A stretch of DNA of 64,000 nucleotides from UBA11524 sp963590165 (lineage in GTDB: Bacteria > Bacillota > Clostridia > Christensenellales > Aristaeellaceae): positions 1-64,000 of the forward strand of contig CAVANO010000021.1 of NCBI GenBank assembly GCA_963590165.1, in the 5' to 3' direction. Positions 1-8,267 of this stretch are shown one piece after another. Numbering within the stretch: the first letter of the stretch is position 1; the number at the start of each line of letters is the position of its first letter. A model generated the notes under the pieces. The model ran no database searches. It was not told the DNA's origin and saw nothing but the letters and a program-made list of their open reading frames with translations. Made by a program: the position numbers and the translations under genes.

Positions 1-761
1 ATATTCGGGGACACGTTCATTCCTTCGAGTCCTTTGCGCTCGTTGATGGGCCGGGCGTCCGTTGCGCTGTCTTCCTCTACGGCTGTGCGTTGCGGTGCAA
101 GTTCTGCCATAATCCCGACACATGGTGCCCTTCTGCCCTTGCGGAAACGCAGGAAATGACCGCTCAGCAGCTTTTCGACAAGGCCATTCGCTACAAGCCG
201 TACTGGAAGACAAACGGCGGTATCACCGTTTCCGGCGGCGAACCCATGCTGCAGATGGATTTCCTCATCGAGTTCCTCCGTCTGATGAAGAAAGAGAACG
301 TGCACACCTGCGTTGACACTGCCGGTCAGCCGTTCCGTCGTGACCCGAAGTGGCTGGAGCGCTTCGATAATCTGATGTCGCTGACGGATTTGTTCATGCT
401 CGACCTCAAGCAGTTCGACAGTGAGTTGCACCGTGAGCTGACCGGCATGACGAACGAGAACATCCTCGACATGGCACGTTATCTTTCCGACCACGGCAAG
501 GAAATGTGGATTCGCCATGTGCTTGTGCCCGGCGTGACTGATCACGAGGACGACCTCATCAAGATGCGCGAGTTCATCGAAAGCCTCAAGACGGTCAGCC
601 GCGTCGAGATTCTTCCCTATCATACGCTTGGCGTGTCCAAGTGGGAGAGACTCGGCATCCCCTATCCGCTTGAGGGCGTTCCGACGCCAACGGACGAGCA
701 GATTCAGCATGCTGAGGAGCTGCTCAACGTCGCTGCCTACCACAACAGGAAAATCGGATAA
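1..761 (+). CDS. pflA: pyruvate formate-lyase activating enzyme (5' end outside window)
   Basis: Radical SAM enzyme that installs the glycyl radical on pyruvate formate-lyase, consistent with an anaerobic fermenter. The reading frame is open from the first bases of the window, so the true start lies upstream. The radical SAM cluster motif C-A-L-R-C-K-F-C is encoded at about 84-107, preceded by the family signature VDGPGVR. A TTG at 90 opens a shorter frame but falls inside this motif and is not the start. The C-terminal part (VLVPGVTD, EILPYHTLG, KW) is typical of the family. No pfl gene is visible, so it presumably lies upstream. A terminator follows 9 bases after the stop. Confidence 0.95.
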   Translation, partial: IRGHVHSFESFALVDGPGVRCAVFLYGCALRCKFCHNPDTWCPSALAETQEMTAQQLFDKAIRYKPYWKTNGGITVSGGEPMLQMDFLIEFLRLMKKENVHTCVDTAGQPFRRDPKWLERFDNLMSLTDLFMLDLKQFDSELHRELTGMTNENILDMARYLSDHGKEMWIRHVLVPGVTDHEDDLIKMREFIESLKTVSRVEILPYHTLGVSKWERLGIPYPLEGVPTPTDEQIQHAEELLNVAAYHNRKIG

Positions 762-769
762 CAAAAAAC

Positions 770-798
770 GGGAAGCCTGCCACATAAGCAGGTTTCCC
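770..798. terminator. bidirectional rho-independent terminator
   Basis: An 11-bp stem (GGGAAGCCTGC paired with GCAGGTTTCCC, one G-T wobble) with a 7-base loop is followed by TCTTTTT on the plus strand and by a T-run on the minus strand. It sits between the convergent ends of pflA and clpX and can serve both. Confidence 0.85.
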
Positions 799-803
799 TC
801 TTT

Positions 804-2144
804 TTATCTTTCTTCCATGCAGTCGTCATCAAACATCTGCTGCTGTTCAATCATTCTGCGGCGGTTCGCCGGTGCTTTGATCTTCGGGCGTTCGCCTTCA
901 ATCAACTTCGGCTTCTCCTGACCAAGCACCGATGCCTCGGTGATTTCGCAAGCGTTGATATCCTTGCGTCCGGGCAGGTCGAACATCGTATCCAGCATGA
1001 CTTCTTCGATGATTGCCCGCAGACCGCGTGCACCACACTTGCGTTCAATCGCCATGTGCGCAATCGCCTTGACCGCATCAGGATCAAATGTCAGCGTCAC
1101 GCCGTCCATACCCAGCAGTTTCTGATACTGCTTGCACAGCGCGTTCTTCGGCTCGGTCAAAATGCGGACAAGCGCATCCTCATCGAGCGCATCGAGCGTC
1201 ACAGTAATTGGCAGTCGTCCAACAAATTCCGGAATCAACCCGAATTTCGTCAGATCCTCCGGACGCATCTTCTTGAGCGCATCCGTGCTGCCTGCAGGCG
1301 TTTTGCTTGTCTGCTCCGCGCCGAAGCCAAGATTCTTCTTGCCGGTTCTGCTTTCGATGATCGGAACCAGCCCGTCAAATGCACCGCCGCAAATGAACAG
1401 AATGTTCGTCGTGTCAATCTGAATCATTTCTTGCTGCGGATGTTTGCGGCCGCCCTGCGGCGGAACAGCGGCGACCGTGCCTTCAAGGATTTTCAGCAGC
1501 GCCTGCTGGACACCTTCGCCGCTGACATCACGCGTGATGGATGGATTCTCGCTCTTTCTTGCGATTTTGTCAATCTCATCAATATAGATGATGCCGCGCT
1601 GCGCCGCCTCAATGTTGTAATCGGCTGCCTGAATCAGACGGAGCAGGATATTCTCGACGTCTTCGCCGACATAGCCGGCCTCCGTCAAACTTGTTGCATC
1701 CGCAATCGTGAACGGCACATTCAGGATGCGCGCAAGCGTCTGCGCAAGGAACGTCTTGCCGCAGCCGGTCGGACCAACCATCAGGATGTTGGACTTCTGT
1801 AACTCCACATCGTCCTGACTTGGCTGCTCGCCGATGCGCTTATAGTGGTTGTACACTGCCACGCATAGTGCGCGCTTCGCATGATCCTGCCCGATCACAT
1901 AATCATCAAGCACCTGCTTCATTTCCGCCGGCGACGGCAGATGATCAAACTGCTGATGCCCGTGCGGCTGTCTCTGCTGCATGAAGGGCTCTTGATCGGA
2001 GACGATCTCCATGCAGAGCATCACGCAATCGCTGCAGATGCAGACGTTGTTCGGTCCTGCGACCATCCGTTGCACCTGACGTTCCGTCTTGCCGCAAAAG
2101 CTGCAACGCTTCAGCGGCGGACGAGTCTTCTCATTATTTGCCAT
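804..2144 (-). CDS. clpX: ATP-dependent Clp protease ATP-binding subunit ClpX
   Basis: AAA+ unfoldase that feeds substrates to ClpP. The N-terminal zinc-binding domain has the two CxxC pairs (CSFCGK near residue 15, CSDC near 38). The Walker A GPTGCGKT, Walker B IIYIDEIDKI, a GYVGEDVE segment, and the sensor region with RGLRAIIEE are all present, so it is full length at 446 residues. It is last in a tig-clpP-clpX operon, 31 bases after clpP. The C-terminal tail is acidic and glutamine/methionine rich. Confidence 0.98.
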   Translation of the reverse strand: MANNEKTRPPLKRCSFCGKTERQVQRMVAGPNNVCICSDCVMLCMEIVSDQEPFMQQRQPHGHQQFDHLPSPAEMKQVLDDYVIGQDHAKRALCVAVYNHYKRIGEQPSQDDVELQKSNILMVGPTGCGKTFLAQTLARILNVPFTIADATSLTEAGYVGEDVENILLRLIQAADYNIEAAQRGIIYIDEIDKIARKSENPSITRDVSGEGVQQALLKILEGTVAAVPPQGGRKHPQQEMIQIDTTNILFICGGAFDGLVPIIESRTGKKNLGFGAEQTSKTPAGSTDALKKMRPEDLTKFGLIPEFVGRLPITVTLDALDEDALVRILTEPKNALCKQYQKLLGMDGVTLTFDPDAVKAIAHMAIERKCGARGLRAIIEEVMLDTMFDLPGRKDINACEITEASVLGQEKPKLIEGERPKIKAPANRRRMIEQQQMFDDDCMEER

Positions 2145-2175
2145 TCTTTACCTCACAAGGTGTGCCGATATCGAC

Positions 2176-2769
2176 TCACTCGGTCTTCTTTCTGGGGTCA
2201 AAGATCTTGTCGACAATGCCATACTCCAACGCTTCCTGCGCAGACATGAAGTGATCGCGCTCGACATCCCGACGGATGGTATCGATGCTCTGACCGGTCA
2301 TTTCCGCCTTCATGCGGATCATCTTTTCCTTTGTCTTCAGCAACCATTCCGCCTGAATCTGCACATCAGTCGCCTGACCCTGTGCACCGCCGAGCGGCTG
2401 ATGAATCATGACTTCACTGTTGGGCAATGCACAACGCTTGCCTTTCTGACCGGCCATCAGCAGGAAAGCACCCATCGATGCCGCCATGCCGATGCACACC
2501 GTACGCACCTGCGGCTTGATGTACTGCATCGTGTCGTAAATCGCCATGCCTGCTGTCACCGAACCGCCAGGGCTGTTGATGTACAAGCAGATATCCGCAT
2601 CAGGATCCTCCATCTCCAGAAAGAGCATCTGTGCGACAACCGTATTGGCAACATCATCGTTGATCTCGCCGCCGAGGAAGATGATGCGATCCTTCAGCAG
2701 ACGAGAGTAGATGTCATAGGAGCGCTCACCGCGGTTTGTTTGCTCAACAACATAAGGAATCAGGTTCAT
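2176..2769 (-). CDS. clpP: ATP-dependent Clp protease proteolytic subunit ClpP
   Basis: Serine peptidase of the tetradecameric Clp protease, 197 residues. The catalytic serine lies in GMAASMGAF and the histidine in MIHQPLGGAQGQATD; the aspartate is near RDVERDHFM. The start chosen is the ATG at 2769 (MNLIPYVVEQ), which has an AAGGAGGG ribosome-binding site. The frame is open further upstream, but that extension is unlike ClpP. It lies between tig and clpX in one operon, the usual arrangement in Bacillota. Confidence 0.98.
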   Translation of the reverse strand: MNLIPYVVEQTNRGERSYDIYSRLLKDRIIFLGGEINDDVANTVVAQMLFLEMEDPDADICLYINSPGGSVTAGMAIYDTMQYIKPQVRTVCIGMAASMGAFLLMAGQKGKRCALPNSEVMIHQPLGGAQGQATDVQIQAEWLLKTKEKMIRMKAEMTGQSIDTIRRDVERDHFMSAQEALEYGIVDKIFDPRKKTE

Positions 2770-2869
2770 TTGCTTTCCCTCCTTGCCGTTATTTTCCCTG
2801 ATTTGAAAGACGCGGGAGGGGTCTGGGACGATGCCACGACCTGTCTCCCGCGCTGATTTTGTCAATGGA

Positions 2870-4222
2870 TTACTCTGCAGTCTCCTCGGTGGATTCGGCA
2901 GTCGGCTGCTCCTCAGTCTTTTCCTCAGGCTTCTTGTCGACAACAGTCGCGCCGGCCTTCATCAGGTCGCACACCTTCTGGATAGCCGCAAGATCCTTCA
3001 GATAGGTCTTGTTTTCCTCGGACAGGGATGCCTTGAAAGCCTCCAGCTCCTGACCCATGCGCTTAGCCTGCTTTTCGGTCTGCGCCTCAACTTCCTCCTC
3101 GGAAGGCTCGATGGCTTCTGCCTTGCGGATGGCTTCGAGCGTCAGCTCAATCTTGACGCGCTTTTCTGCCTCGCCGCGATACTGCTGCGCGAGCTGGTCA
3201 CGGGTCATATTGGTGTACTTCAGGTAATCTTCCATGCGGAGGCCGCTACGCATCATGGAGTACTCCATGTCACGCATGACGTAGTTGAGCTGTTCGTCGA
3301 CCATCGCGTCCGGAATATCCATCTTCGCATTCTCGACAGCTTTCTCAACCAGTGCATTTTCGATTTCAACATCATAGTTGCTATCCGCGATTTCGGTCAG
3401 CTTCTTAGCAACATCGGCGCGGTACGCATCGAAGGTGTCAAAACCGTTATCCTGCGCAAAATCATCATCGAGCTCCGGCAGTTCCGTGCGGGTGATGCTG
3501 TTCACCTTTACATGGAACACAGCCGCCTTGCCGGCAAGGTTCTCGGCATGATACTTCTCGGGGAAGGTGACGTTCAGATCCTTCTCTTCGCCGACCTTCA
3601 TGCCGACCATCTGCTCTTCAAAGCCGGGGATGAAGGAACCGCTGCCGATCTTGAGCGTCTGCTTTTCAGCCGTGCCGCCCTCGAACGCAACGCCGTCAAC
3701 CGTGCCCATGTAGTCAAGGTTCACAACATCGGTGTAATCTACTTCGCCGTCGGTCACTTCGGACGTACGGGCGCCCTTCTGCTGATCCTGGCTGATGCGC
3801 GCCTGAATATCTTCCTCGGTCACGGCAGCCTTCGGCTCAACTTCGACGGTCAGTGCTTTGTATTCGCCCAGCTCAACGTCCGGATGCACAAAAACCTCCG
3901 CCGTGAACTTCAGATCCTTGCCTGCGCCGATTTCCTGCACGTCCACCTGCGGACGGTCAACAACCTCGACGTTGTATTCCTTCAGACCCTCGGCATACAC
4001 CTCCGGGAAAATCATGTCCAGCGCATCGTCATAGAAAACGCCCTCGCCGTACATATTTTCGATCACCTTGCGCGGTGCCTTGCCCTTGCGGAAGCCGGGG
4101 ACATTGATCTTGCTGCGATCCTTGATATAAGCCTTCTGAACGGCTTCATCAAACTTTTCAGCGGGGACAACAAAAGTCAGCTTAACCTTATTGCTGGAAA
4201 TCTTCTCGAAAGTGGTGCTCAT
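2870..4222 (-). CDS. tig: trigger factor (ribosome-associated chaperone and prolyl isomerase)
   Basis: Ribosome-bound chaperone that meets nascent chains. The N-terminal ribosome-binding motif GFRKGKAPRKVIENMYG is visible at about residues 44-60, followed by an FKBP-type PPIase domain (about 165-245) and a helical C-terminal domain. The last 25 residues are very acidic and glutamate/threonine rich, an extension common in clostridial trigger factors. Length is 450 residues. It is first in the tig-clpP-clpX operon, with an AGGAGGG site 10 bases before the ATG and a promoter about 80 bases upstream. Confidence 0.97.
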   Translation of the reverse strand: MSTTFEKISSNKVKLTFVVPAEKFDEAVQKAYIKDRSKINVPGFRKGKAPRKVIENMYGEGVFYDDALDMIFPEVYAEGLKEYNVEVVDRPQVDVQEIGAGKDLKFTAEVFVHPDVELGEYKALTVEVEPKAAVTEEDIQARISQDQQKGARTSEVTDGEVDYTDVVNLDYMGTVDGVAFEGGTAEKQTLKIGSGSFIPGFEEQMVGMKVGEEKDLNVTFPEKYHAENLAGKAAVFHVKVNSITRTELPELDDDFAQDNGFDTFDAYRADVAKKLTEIADSNYDVEIENALVEKAVENAKMDIPDAMVDEQLNYVMRDMEYSMMRSGLRMEDYLKYTNMTRDQLAQQYRGEAEKRVKIELTLEAIRKAEAIEPSEEEVEAQTEKQAKRMGQELEAFKASLSEENKTYLKDLAAIQKVCDLMKAGATVVDKKPEEKTEEQPTAESTEETAE

Positions 4223-4301
4223 CGGAATACGTTCCCTCCTGAACTCTCATCGGGTCTTCCAACCCGTTCATGCGTTCTTTGTTTCTATACGCACGAAAAT
4301 T

Positions 4302-4330
4302 ATTTTACCACATTTGCAGGGGCTTTTCAA
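4302..4330 (-). promoter_or_regulatory. sigma-A type promoter for tig-clpP-clpX
   Basis: On the minus strand, TTGAAA (4330-4325), a 17-base spacer, and TAAAAT (4307-4302). It lies about 80 bases upstream of the tig start. I see no CtsR-like heptad repeat beside it. Confidence 0.7.
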
Positions 4331-4382
4331 GACATCAGCTCTCTTTTATAATGAAAAAATCGTATGTTTCCGCCGATTTTTC

Positions 4383-4411
4383 TTGACTTTTCGTCTGTTT
4401 CCTGCTATTGT
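4383..4411 (+). promoter_or_regulatory. sigma-A type promoter for the ACT-UPF0210 pair
   Basis: TTGACT (4383-4388), a 17-base spacer, then TATTGT (4406-4411), about 65 bases upstream of the ACT-domain gene. It is divergent from the tig promoter. Confidence 0.7.
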
Positions 4412-4476
4412 TATGCATGGGTTTGTGTAAGCATACCCGTCATTTTTTGTTGAAACCGAACAGGAGGCTGCATCCT

Positions 4477-4749
4477 ATGACCAAGGCTTTGATTTCCGTT
4501 ACCGGTCAGGACACCACTGGCATCATCGCGCGCGTTGCGACCAAGCTGGCAGAGCTCAACATTAATATACTCGATATCACCCAGACTATTCTTTCCGGCT
4601 GCTTCACCATGATGATGGTGGTCGATCTGGACGGTGCACATATGGAATTTGCCGCAGTGGATGAAGCCTTTCAGCCCATCCGCGATGAAATGAAGCTGAA
4701 CATTCATCTCCAGCGCATGGATATTTTCGATGCGATGCACCGCATTTGA
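4477..4749 (+). CDS. ACT domain-containing protein (UPF0237 family)
   Basis: A stand-alone ACT domain of 90 residues, probably a small-ligand sensor. It begins with the typical strand-loop MTKALISVTGQDTTGIIARV, followed by a second ACT-like half. The start at 4477 has an AACAGGAGG site; the in-frame ATG and other codons upstream lack one. It lies 14 bases before a UPF0210 gene. The two families are commonly neighbours in Bacillota, which suggests, by inference only, that the ACT protein regulates or partners the larger protein. The ligand is not known. Confidence 0.9.
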   Translation: MTKALISVTGQDTTGIIARVATKLAELNINILDITQTILSGCFTMMMVVDLDGAHMEFAAVDEAFQPIRDEMKLNIHLQRMDIFDAMHRI

Positions 4750-4763
4750 AGGAGGAAGCTGCA

Positions 4764-6110
4764 ATGATCGAAACCGGCGAAATCCTCCAAACCATGGCGA
4801 TGATTCAGGAGCAGAATTTCGATATCCGCACCATCACGCTGGGCATCAATCTGCTCGACTGCGCCCATCCTTCCGCCGAGGCATGTGCTCAGCGCGTCTA
4901 CGACAAAATCTGCCGCATCGCGAAGGATCTTGTCCGCACGGGCGAAGCCATCGAGCGCGAGCTGGGCATCCCGATTGTCAACAAGCGCATCTCCGTCACG
5001 CCGGTCAGCATGATCTGCCAGGGCGATCCCAAGCCGATTGCCAAGGCGCTTGACCGCGCAGCGAAGGAAATGGGTGTTAACTTCCTCGGCGGCTATTCTG
5101 CGCTGATGCAGAAGGGTGCGACGCTTGCCGACCAGCGTCTGCTTGAATCCATCCCTGAAGTGCTTGCCACGACCGAGCGCCTTTGCTCTTCCGTCAATGT
5201 CGGCAGCACGCGCGCAGGCATTAATATGAATGCTGTCCGCGAAATGGGCGAAATCATCAAAAAAACGGCTGAACTGACTGCCGACACGGACGGTTTGGGC
5301 TGCGCAAAGCTCGTTGTGTTCTGCAACGCCGTGGAGGACAACCCCTTCATGGCCGGCGCTTTCTGCGGTCCGGGCGAACCGGAATGTGCCATCAATGTCG
5401 GCGTATCAGGTCCCGGCGTCGTCAAGCGCGCACTGGAAAGTGTCAAGGGGCAGCCCTTCGATGTCGTCGCAGAAACCATCAAGAAAACAGCCTTCAAGAT
5501 TACGCGTGTCGGTCAGCTGGTTGCCCGTGAGGCATCGAACCGCCTGAATATCCCCTTTGGCATTGTCGACCTTTCCCTTGCACCCACACCCGCCCGTGGT
5601 GACTCTGTCGCGCATGTGCTAACAGAAATGGGGCTGGAGATGGCTGGTGCACCTGGCACAACTGCCGCACTTGCACTGCTGAACGATGCCGTCAAGAAGG
5701 GCGGCGTCATGGCATCCAACCACGTTGGCGGACTCAGCGGCGCTTTCATCCCTGTCAGCGAAGATATCGGCATGATTGAAGCTGCCTCCGCCGGCGCACT
5801 CACGCTGGAGAAGCTCGAAGCCATGACGTGCGTCTGCTCCGTCGGTCTGGACATGATCGCCATCCCCGGCGACACGACTGCTGCAACCATTTCCGGCATC
5901 ATCGCAGATGAAGCCGCCATCGGCATGGTCAACAACAAGACGACCGCCGTCCGCGTGATTCCTGCTGTCGGCAAGAAGGCAGGCGACACGGTTGAATTTG
6001 GCGGACTGCTTGGCTTCGCGCCTGTTATGCCGGTCAATCCCTATTCCAGCGAAGCATTCGTTGCGCGCGGCGGTCGCATTCCCGCGCCGCTGCATTCCCT
6101 GCGTAACTAA
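4764..6110 (+). CDS. UPF0210 (DUF711) family protein
   Basis: A 448-residue member of the UPF0210/DUF711 family, called PFL family in some annotations although it is not a demonstrated pyruvate formate-lyase. No reaction is established. The protein is rich in small residues with conserved blocks NVGSTRAGINMNAVREMG, FCGPGEPE and GVSGPGVV. The start at 4764 has a GGAGG site 6 bases upstream. The gene is translated with the ACT protein and followed 24 bases later by obgE, so the run 4477-8244 may be one transcript. Confidence 0.9.
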   Translation: MIETGEILQTMAMIQEQNFDIRTITLGINLLDCAHPSAEACAQRVYDKICRIAKDLVRTGEAIERELGIPIVNKRISVTPVSMICQGDPKPIAKALDRAAKEMGVNFLGGYSALMQKGATLADQRLLESIPEVLATTERLCSSVNVGSTRAGINMNAVREMGEIIKKTAELTADTDGLGCAKLVVFCNAVEDNPFMAGAFCGPGEPECAINVGVSGPGVVKRALESVKGQPFDVVAETIKKTAFKITRVGQLVAREASNRLNIPFGIVDLSLAPTPARGDSVAHVLTEMGLEMAGAPGTTAALALLNDAVKKGGVMASNHVGGLSGAFIPVSEDIGMIEAASAGALTLEKLEAMTCVCSVGLDMIAIPGDTTAATISGIIADEAAIGMVNNKTTAVRVIPAVGKKAGDTVEFGGLLGFAPVMPVNPYSSEAFVARGGRIPAPLHSLRN

Positions 6111-6134
6111 GGTTCATCCCTGATCGGAGGTTTT

Positions 6135-7418
6135 ATGGGTAACTTTGTCGACCATGTAAAAATCACCTGCAAGGCAGGCAACGGCGGTAACGGCAGCACC
6201 TCGTTCCACCGCGAAAAATTCGTGCTGAACGGCGGACCTGACGGCGGCGACGGCGGCAACGGCGGCAACATCAACTTCTATGCCGACATGAATATGCACA
6301 CGCTGCTCGATTTCCGCTTCAGGAGCAAGTACACGGCAGAAAACGGTGTTGACGGTGCGGCAGGCGGCTGCACAGGTAAGCGCGGTGAAGATTTGCTCAT
6401 CAAGGTACCTGTCGGAACGGTCATCCGTGATGCCGAATCCGGTGCTGTTGTCGCGGACATGGATACACCCGGCGAAACGCGCACCATCCTGCACGGCGGA
6501 CGCGGCGGCTGGGGCAACCGGCATTTTGCCACGCCGACCCGTCAGGCACCCAACTTCGCCAAGCCTGGTATCAAGACGGAAGTGTACACCTTCCTGCTGG
6601 AGCTCAAGACCATCGCTGATGTCGGCCTTGTCGGCTATCCAAACGTCGGCAAGTCAACCATTCTGTCCATCGTTACGAGTGCCAAGCCTAAAATCGGCAA
6701 TTATCACTTCACGACAATCACGCCGAATCTTGGCATTGTCCGCCGCCACGGCAAGGACATCGTCATGGCGGACATTCCCGGTCTGATTGAGGGTGCTTCG
6801 GACGGCGCCGGACTCGGTCACGACTTCCTGCGCCATGTAGAGCGCACGCGGCTGCTGCTGCATGTCATTGATATTGCTGGCAGCGAAGGGCGCGACCCGC
6901 TTGATGATTTCAAGACCATCAACCACGAGCTGGCAAACTACGGCGAGCTGGCGCAGCGTCCGCAGATTGTCGTGTGCAACAAAGCGGATCTGCTCGATGA
7001 AGATACCGCTGCTGAAAACGTCAATCGGCTCAAGGCGCTGCTGGCGGAACAGGGCTTGGATTATCCTGTGTTCGTCGTCTCCGCCGCAACACATCAGGGC
7101 TTCGAGCCGCTATTGGACAAAACCGAGGCAATGCTCGAACAATTGCCGCCGATTGTCCACTATGAGGAAGAAGTCAGCTTTGTCGATGCAGTCAGTGAAG
7201 GCGGCTTCGAGGTCGTCCGTGACAATGCAGTCTATGAGGTTGTCGGACCTTCGATGCAGCGCCTGATTGACTCCGTGAATTTCGATGATGAGGAATCGAT
7301 GAACTGGTTCCACCGCACACTCCGCAAGTGGGGCGTGATTGATGCACTTCGTCAGGCAGGCGCCAAGGAAGGCGATACTGTCCGCATCATCGACATGGAA
7401 TTTGATTTTGTTGAGTAA
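6135..7418 (+). CDS. obgE: GTPase ObgE/CgtA (ribosome assembly)
   Basis: Essential large-subunit assembly GTPase. The glycine-rich Obg domain covers residues 1-155 (for example KAGNGGNGSTSF and GGDGGNGGN). The G domain has GYPNVGKST (G1), DIPGLIEGA (G3) and NKAD (G4). A C-terminal OCT domain follows from about 350. The length of 427 residues is normal. A GGAGG site lies 5 bases before the ATG. It is followed by a YhbY-like ribosome-associated gene, an arrangement seen in many Bacillota. Confidence 0.98.
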   Translation: MGNFVDHVKITCKAGNGGNGSTSFHREKFVLNGGPDGGDGGNGGNINFYADMNMHTLLDFRFRSKYTAENGVDGAAGGCTGKRGEDLLIKVPVGTVIRDAESGAVVADMDTPGETRTILHGGRGGWGNRHFATPTRQAPNFAKPGIKTEVYTFLLELKTIADVGLVGYPNVGKSTILSIVTSAKPKIGNYHFTTITPNLGIVRRHGKDIVMADIPGLIEGASDGAGLGHDFLRHVERTRLLLHVIDIAGSEGRDPLDDFKTINHELANYGELAQRPQIVVCNKADLLDEDTAAENVNRLKALLAEQGLDYPVFVVSAATHQGFEPLLDKTEAMLEQLPPIVHYEEEVSFVDAVSEGGFEVVRDNAVYEVVGPSMQRLIDSVNFDDEESMNWFHRTLRKWGVIDALRQAGAKEGDTVRIIDMEFDFVE

Positions 7419-7429
7419 GGGTGAAACGA

Positions 7430-7720
7430 ATGAACAGTAAACAGCGCGCCATGCTCCGCAGCATGGCAAATACCATGGAAACAATCCTCTATGTCGGCAA
7501 GGACGGCATCGTGCCTGGCACCATCAAGCAGGCAAGTGATGCCCTTGAGGCACGTGAGCTGATTAAGTGCGCCGTGCAGCAGGGCTGTCCGCTGACGGCT
7601 CGCGAAGCCATCACGGAACTGTGTCGCGAATTGGGAGCAGAACCTGTGCAGTGCATCGGCCGACGCTTCGTCATGTACCGCCCAAGCACGGAGAATCCAC
7701 GCATCATTTTGGAGGACTAA
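7430..7720 (+). CDS. YhbY/CRM-domain RNA-binding protein
   Basis: A 96-residue CRM domain protein linked to 50S subunit assembly. The N-terminus MNSKQRAMLRSMA and the segment VGKDGIVPGTIKQASDALEA match the family, and the hydrophobic loop near GRRFVMYRPS fits its C-terminal strand. The ATG at 7430 is preferred over the GTG at 7421. It lies 11 bases after obgE, and its TAA stop overlaps the next ATG by one base. Confidence 0.92.
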   Translation: MNSKQRAMLRSMANTMETILYVGKDGIVPGTIKQASDALEARELIKCAVQQGCPLTAREAITELCRELGAEPVQCIGRRFVMYRPSTENPRIILED

Positions 7721-8244
7721 TGGTGCTCCATCCATTTCCGCCCGTGTTTGACGAGCAGTCCACGACACTGATTCTTGGCAGTTTTCCATCTGTCCAGAGC
7801 CGTGAAACCGGCTTCTACTACGGTCATCCTCGCAACCGCTTCTGGGCAATGCTTTCGGCTGTTTACGATGAGCCGCTGCCCATGACCATTGCGGACAAGA
7901 AGCAACTCCTCCTGGCGCATCATCTCGCTCTTTGGGATGCCATTGCTTCCTGCGAAATTAGCGGTTCTGCGGACGCATCCGTACGTCATGCTGTGCCTGT
8001 CGACCTTTCCGTCATTCTCCTGCAAGCAAATATTCAGCGCATTCTATGCAACGGCAAGCTCGCAGGCACCCTGTACGCCCGTTACCTGAAGGAAACAGCC
8101 GGACTTGAGGCAATCGTCCTCCCTTCTACCAGCCCTGCCAATGCTGCATGGTCGCTGACAAAGCTGACAGATACTTGGCAGCCATACCTGATTACGAGCA
8201 ATGAAGGCATTACCGCACATAAACACTCCGCATCCCCAATTTGA
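7720..8244 (+). CDS. DNA-deoxyinosine (hypoxanthine) glycosylase, uracil-DNA glycosylase superfamily
   Basis: Base-excision repair enzyme expected to remove hypoxanthine, and perhaps uracil, from DNA. Residues LILGSFPS near 18 and YGHPRNRFW near 37-45 match the hypoxanthine-DNA glycosylase branch of the UDG superfamily; the later segment VLPSTSPANAAW is the second active-site motif. It is 174 residues. The ATG at 7720 overlaps the stop of the previous gene and has a GGAGG site inside that gene. The frame is open further upstream but only as a shadow of the YhbY gene. The end of the gene forms part of a terminator hairpin. Confidence 0.88.
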   Translation: MVLHPFPPVFDEQSTTLILGSFPSVQSRETGFYYGHPRNRFWAMLSAVYDEPLPMTIADKKQLLLAHHLALWDAIASCEISGSADASVRHAVPVDLSVILLQANIQRILCNGKLAGTLYARYLKETAGLEAIVLPSTSPANAAWSLTKLTDTWQPYLITSNEGITAHKHSASPI

Positions 8245-8258
8245 GGGTGCGGAGTGTT
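8223..8258. terminator. rho-independent terminator overlapping the glycosylase stop
   Basis: Stem ACACTCCGCA / TGCGGAGTGT encloses the stop codon and is followed by TTTTCT on the plus strand. The loop can pair further through CCC and GGG. It closes the obgE operon and could also act on the convergent aminopeptidase transcript. Confidence 0.8.
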
Positions 8259-8267
8259 TTCTATGGC

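Noticed and set aside
4223..4301. Possible CtsR or CIRCE heat-shock operator before tig-clpPX
   Set aside because: I saw neither the CtsR heptad repeat nor the CIRCE inverted repeat around the promoter.
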